Assembly: GCA_003560935.1 (NCBI GenBank)
Contig: PWJF01000323.1
Location: 1-6,433, forward strand
Length of the DNA: 6,433 bases
Direction of reading: 5' to 3'
From: Ignavibacteriales bacterium
Lineage (GTDB): Bacteria; Bacteroidota; Ignavibacteria; T3Sed10-11
In this document: piece by piece, positions 5,754 to 6,433 of the stretch
Layout: every line of letters starts with the position of its first letter
How positions within the stretch are numbered: the first letter of the stretch is position 1
Notes under the pieces: generated by a model
Database searches by the model: none
What the model saw: the letters and a program-made list of their open reading frames with translations, nothing else
What the model was told of the DNA's origin: nothing
Translations under genes and position numbers: made by a program

Positions 5754-6089
5754 ATGTCACGCACAATATCTATAGTACTCGCAGGTGTTCTATTACTTCT
5801 GTTCGCTGCCACCGCTCCGCAATCGGCACAAGAACACGGCAACGCAGAGGTAAAACACCAGCAACTGATAGCAGAACAGTTGCAAAAACCGTCTATGCAG
5901 GAAATGTTCACAAACTATTTTGCTGCGGATGAAAACATACGATTGATGGTGATGGAGTCTATTCATAAGGCAATGCATGATGATCCGGCATTGACTATGG
6001 AGTGCAGAATGATGCCGGAAGACAGCGAAATTGTCTGCTGCAGCTTATCCGATGCTGTTGAATACAATGAACATCGGGATCATCACTAA
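5754..6089 (+). CDS. Exported small Met/His protein with C-terminal Cys residues (paralogue of the next gene)
   Basis: This 111-residue protein has a signal peptide (1-25, QSA|Q cleavage) and a mature region without a named family that I can recall. A helical core at about 41-77 (KPSMQEMFTNYFAADENIRLMVMESIHKAMHDD) carries spaced Met and His, then C84 in TMEC, a CC pair (C95, C96), and a His-rich end (EHRDHH). These are plausible soft-metal ligands. It aligns without gaps over about 40 residues with the product of the following gene: P46, M48, E50-M51, A57, D59, R63, M67, H71, M74, H75, D77 and M82-E83 are shared. The two are therefore probably duplicates. AGAGGT at 5742-5747, 6 bases before the ATG, supports the start. 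It is likely a periplasmic metal-binding or sensing protein, with function inferred from composition and position. Confidence 0.85.
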   Translation: MSRTISIVLAGVLLLLFAATAPQSAQEHGNAEVKHQQLIAEQLQKPSMQEMFTNYFAADENIRLMVMESIHKAMHDDPALTMECRMMPEDSEIVCCSLSDAVEYNEHRDHH

Positions 6090-6102
6090 ACTAAACCACG
6101 CG

Positions 6103-6129
6103 CCGGGGCGGGAGTTTCGCCCACCCCGG
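6103..6129. other. G+C-rich hairpin between the two paralogous genes
   Basis: CCGGGG (6103-6108) pairs with CCCCGG (6124-6129), and after one C/A mismatch GGG (6110-6112) pairs with CCC (6120-6122), leaving a 7-base loop AGTTTCG. The structure is far richer in G+C than its surroundings and begins 14 bases after the stop of the 5754 gene. Neither strand has a T-run after the stem, so it is not a standard intrinsic terminator. It could stabilise the upstream mRNA end, tune read-through into the next gene, or be a dispersed palindromic repeat. Confidence 0.65.
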
Positions 6130-6167
6130 AATACATACTTAGAATGGAAATATTTATTGCTCATAAC

Positions 6168-6175
6168 AAGGAGGT
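6168..6175 (+). promoter_or_regulatory. Strong ribosome binding site of the edge gene
   Basis: AAGGAGGT lies 6 bases before the ATG at 6182. It confirms that the frame running off the right edge is a real gene. Confidence 0.85.
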
Positions 6176-6181
6176 ACTACC

Positions 6182-6433
6182 ATGAAACTTACAGCATTAA
6201 CACTCATCGCCGGAGCAATCTTCTTTCTGTTTATCGCATTCATGCCGCAGGAAGAACATCAACATCACGCTGACGACCAACAACGTCAACACATGATGGA
6301 AATGATGAGCGACCCGGCGATGGCGGAGATGATCATGGAACATATTGCCGAAGACGGCGAGATGCGCATGAAGATGATGCAGAAGATGCATGCAAAAATG
6401 CACGGTGACGGTGAATCAATGATGGAGATGTGC
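6182..6433 (+). CDS. Exported Met/His-rich protein, 3'-truncated by the window edge
   Basis: The frame starts at ATG 6182 and is open through the last base, giving 84 residues with no stop. It has an N-terminal export signal or anchor (MKLTALTL, hydrophobic to about residue 20), a His cluster (EEHQHH, 24-29), then a Met-dominated helix: 16 Met in residues 33-84, with His at 37, 54, 70 and 74, and C84 at the edge. Residues 40-84 match the upstream paralogue, including the DPAMAEM/KPSMQEM box and the final MEMC versus MEC. Compared with that paralogue, many hydrophobic positions have become Met, as if the copy had been adapted for thioether metal binding. A strong ribosome site (6168-6175) supports the start. 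The missing 3' part probably holds further Cys or His ligands if it follows the paralogue. Probable role: periplasmic copper or silver buffering, inferred. Confidence 0.88.
   Translation, partial: MKLTALTLIAGAIFFLFIAFMPQEEHQHHADDQQRQHMMEMMSDPAMAEMIMEHIAEDGEMRMKMMQKMHAKMHGDGESMMEMC

Noticed and set aside
6197..6403. Minus-strand His/Leu-rich frame near the right edge
   Set aside because: It is a shadow of the real + strand Met/His gene at 6182, which has a strong ribosome site, an export signal and a paralogue.

Overview
The window looks like part of a Gram-negative chromosome or large accessory element. It carries a TonB-dependent outer-membrane receptor, a second outer-membrane barrel and several exported proteins. 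Signal peptides ending in a small residue followed by Q (AYS|Q, LFS|Q, QSA|Q) and the TonB receptor style suggest the Fibrobacterota-Chlorobiota-Bacteroidota group (for example Ignavibacteriota, Balneolota or Rhodothermota). Many genes have strong Shine-Dalgarno sequences, which is not typical of core Bacteroidota, so the phylum is a guess. Composition is mid-40s % G+C by eye, except for one gene of about 29%.

All ten recognised genes lie on the + strand with gaps of 12 to about 150 bases. In order they are: the C-terminal part of a TonB-dependent receptor (2-1651); a membrane protein joining a zinc ribbon to a CcmH-like Cys-rich domain (1664-2149); a DUF411/CopG-like CxCC protein (2217-2699); an exported Met/His-rich protein with no cysteine (2851-3318); an outer-membrane barrel protein (3390-4205); a DUF302 protein (4242-4628); a small AT-rich monothiol thioredoxin-fold protein (4671-4910); a one-pass membrane protein with a SHOCT tail (4973-5200); an unrecognised Cys/His-containing envelope protein (5256-5687); and two related exported Met/His proteins (5754-6089, and 6182 running off the right edge). 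The last gene is open at the window edge and is easily missed.

The common theme is handling of a thiophilic metal, most likely copper (possibly silver or mercury), in the periplasm. DUF411 is the family of the copper-resistance protein CopG. Met/His-rich exported proteins are typical copper or silver ligands, and DUF302, SHOCT and small thioredoxin-like proteins often accompany metal clusters. My inference is an envelope relay in which outer-membrane proteins move metal or its chelates, Met/His-rich proteins buffer it, and the Cys-rich proteins bind it or exchange thiols. No efflux ATPase, RND pump, multicopper oxidase or metal-responsive regulator lies inside the window; these would be expected just outside it.

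No tRNA, rRNA, CRISPR array, transposase or attachment site was seen. The largest non-coding gap is about 150 bases. Three inverted-repeat structures and a short repeated intergenic motif are noted, the best being a G+C-rich hairpin at 6103-6129.
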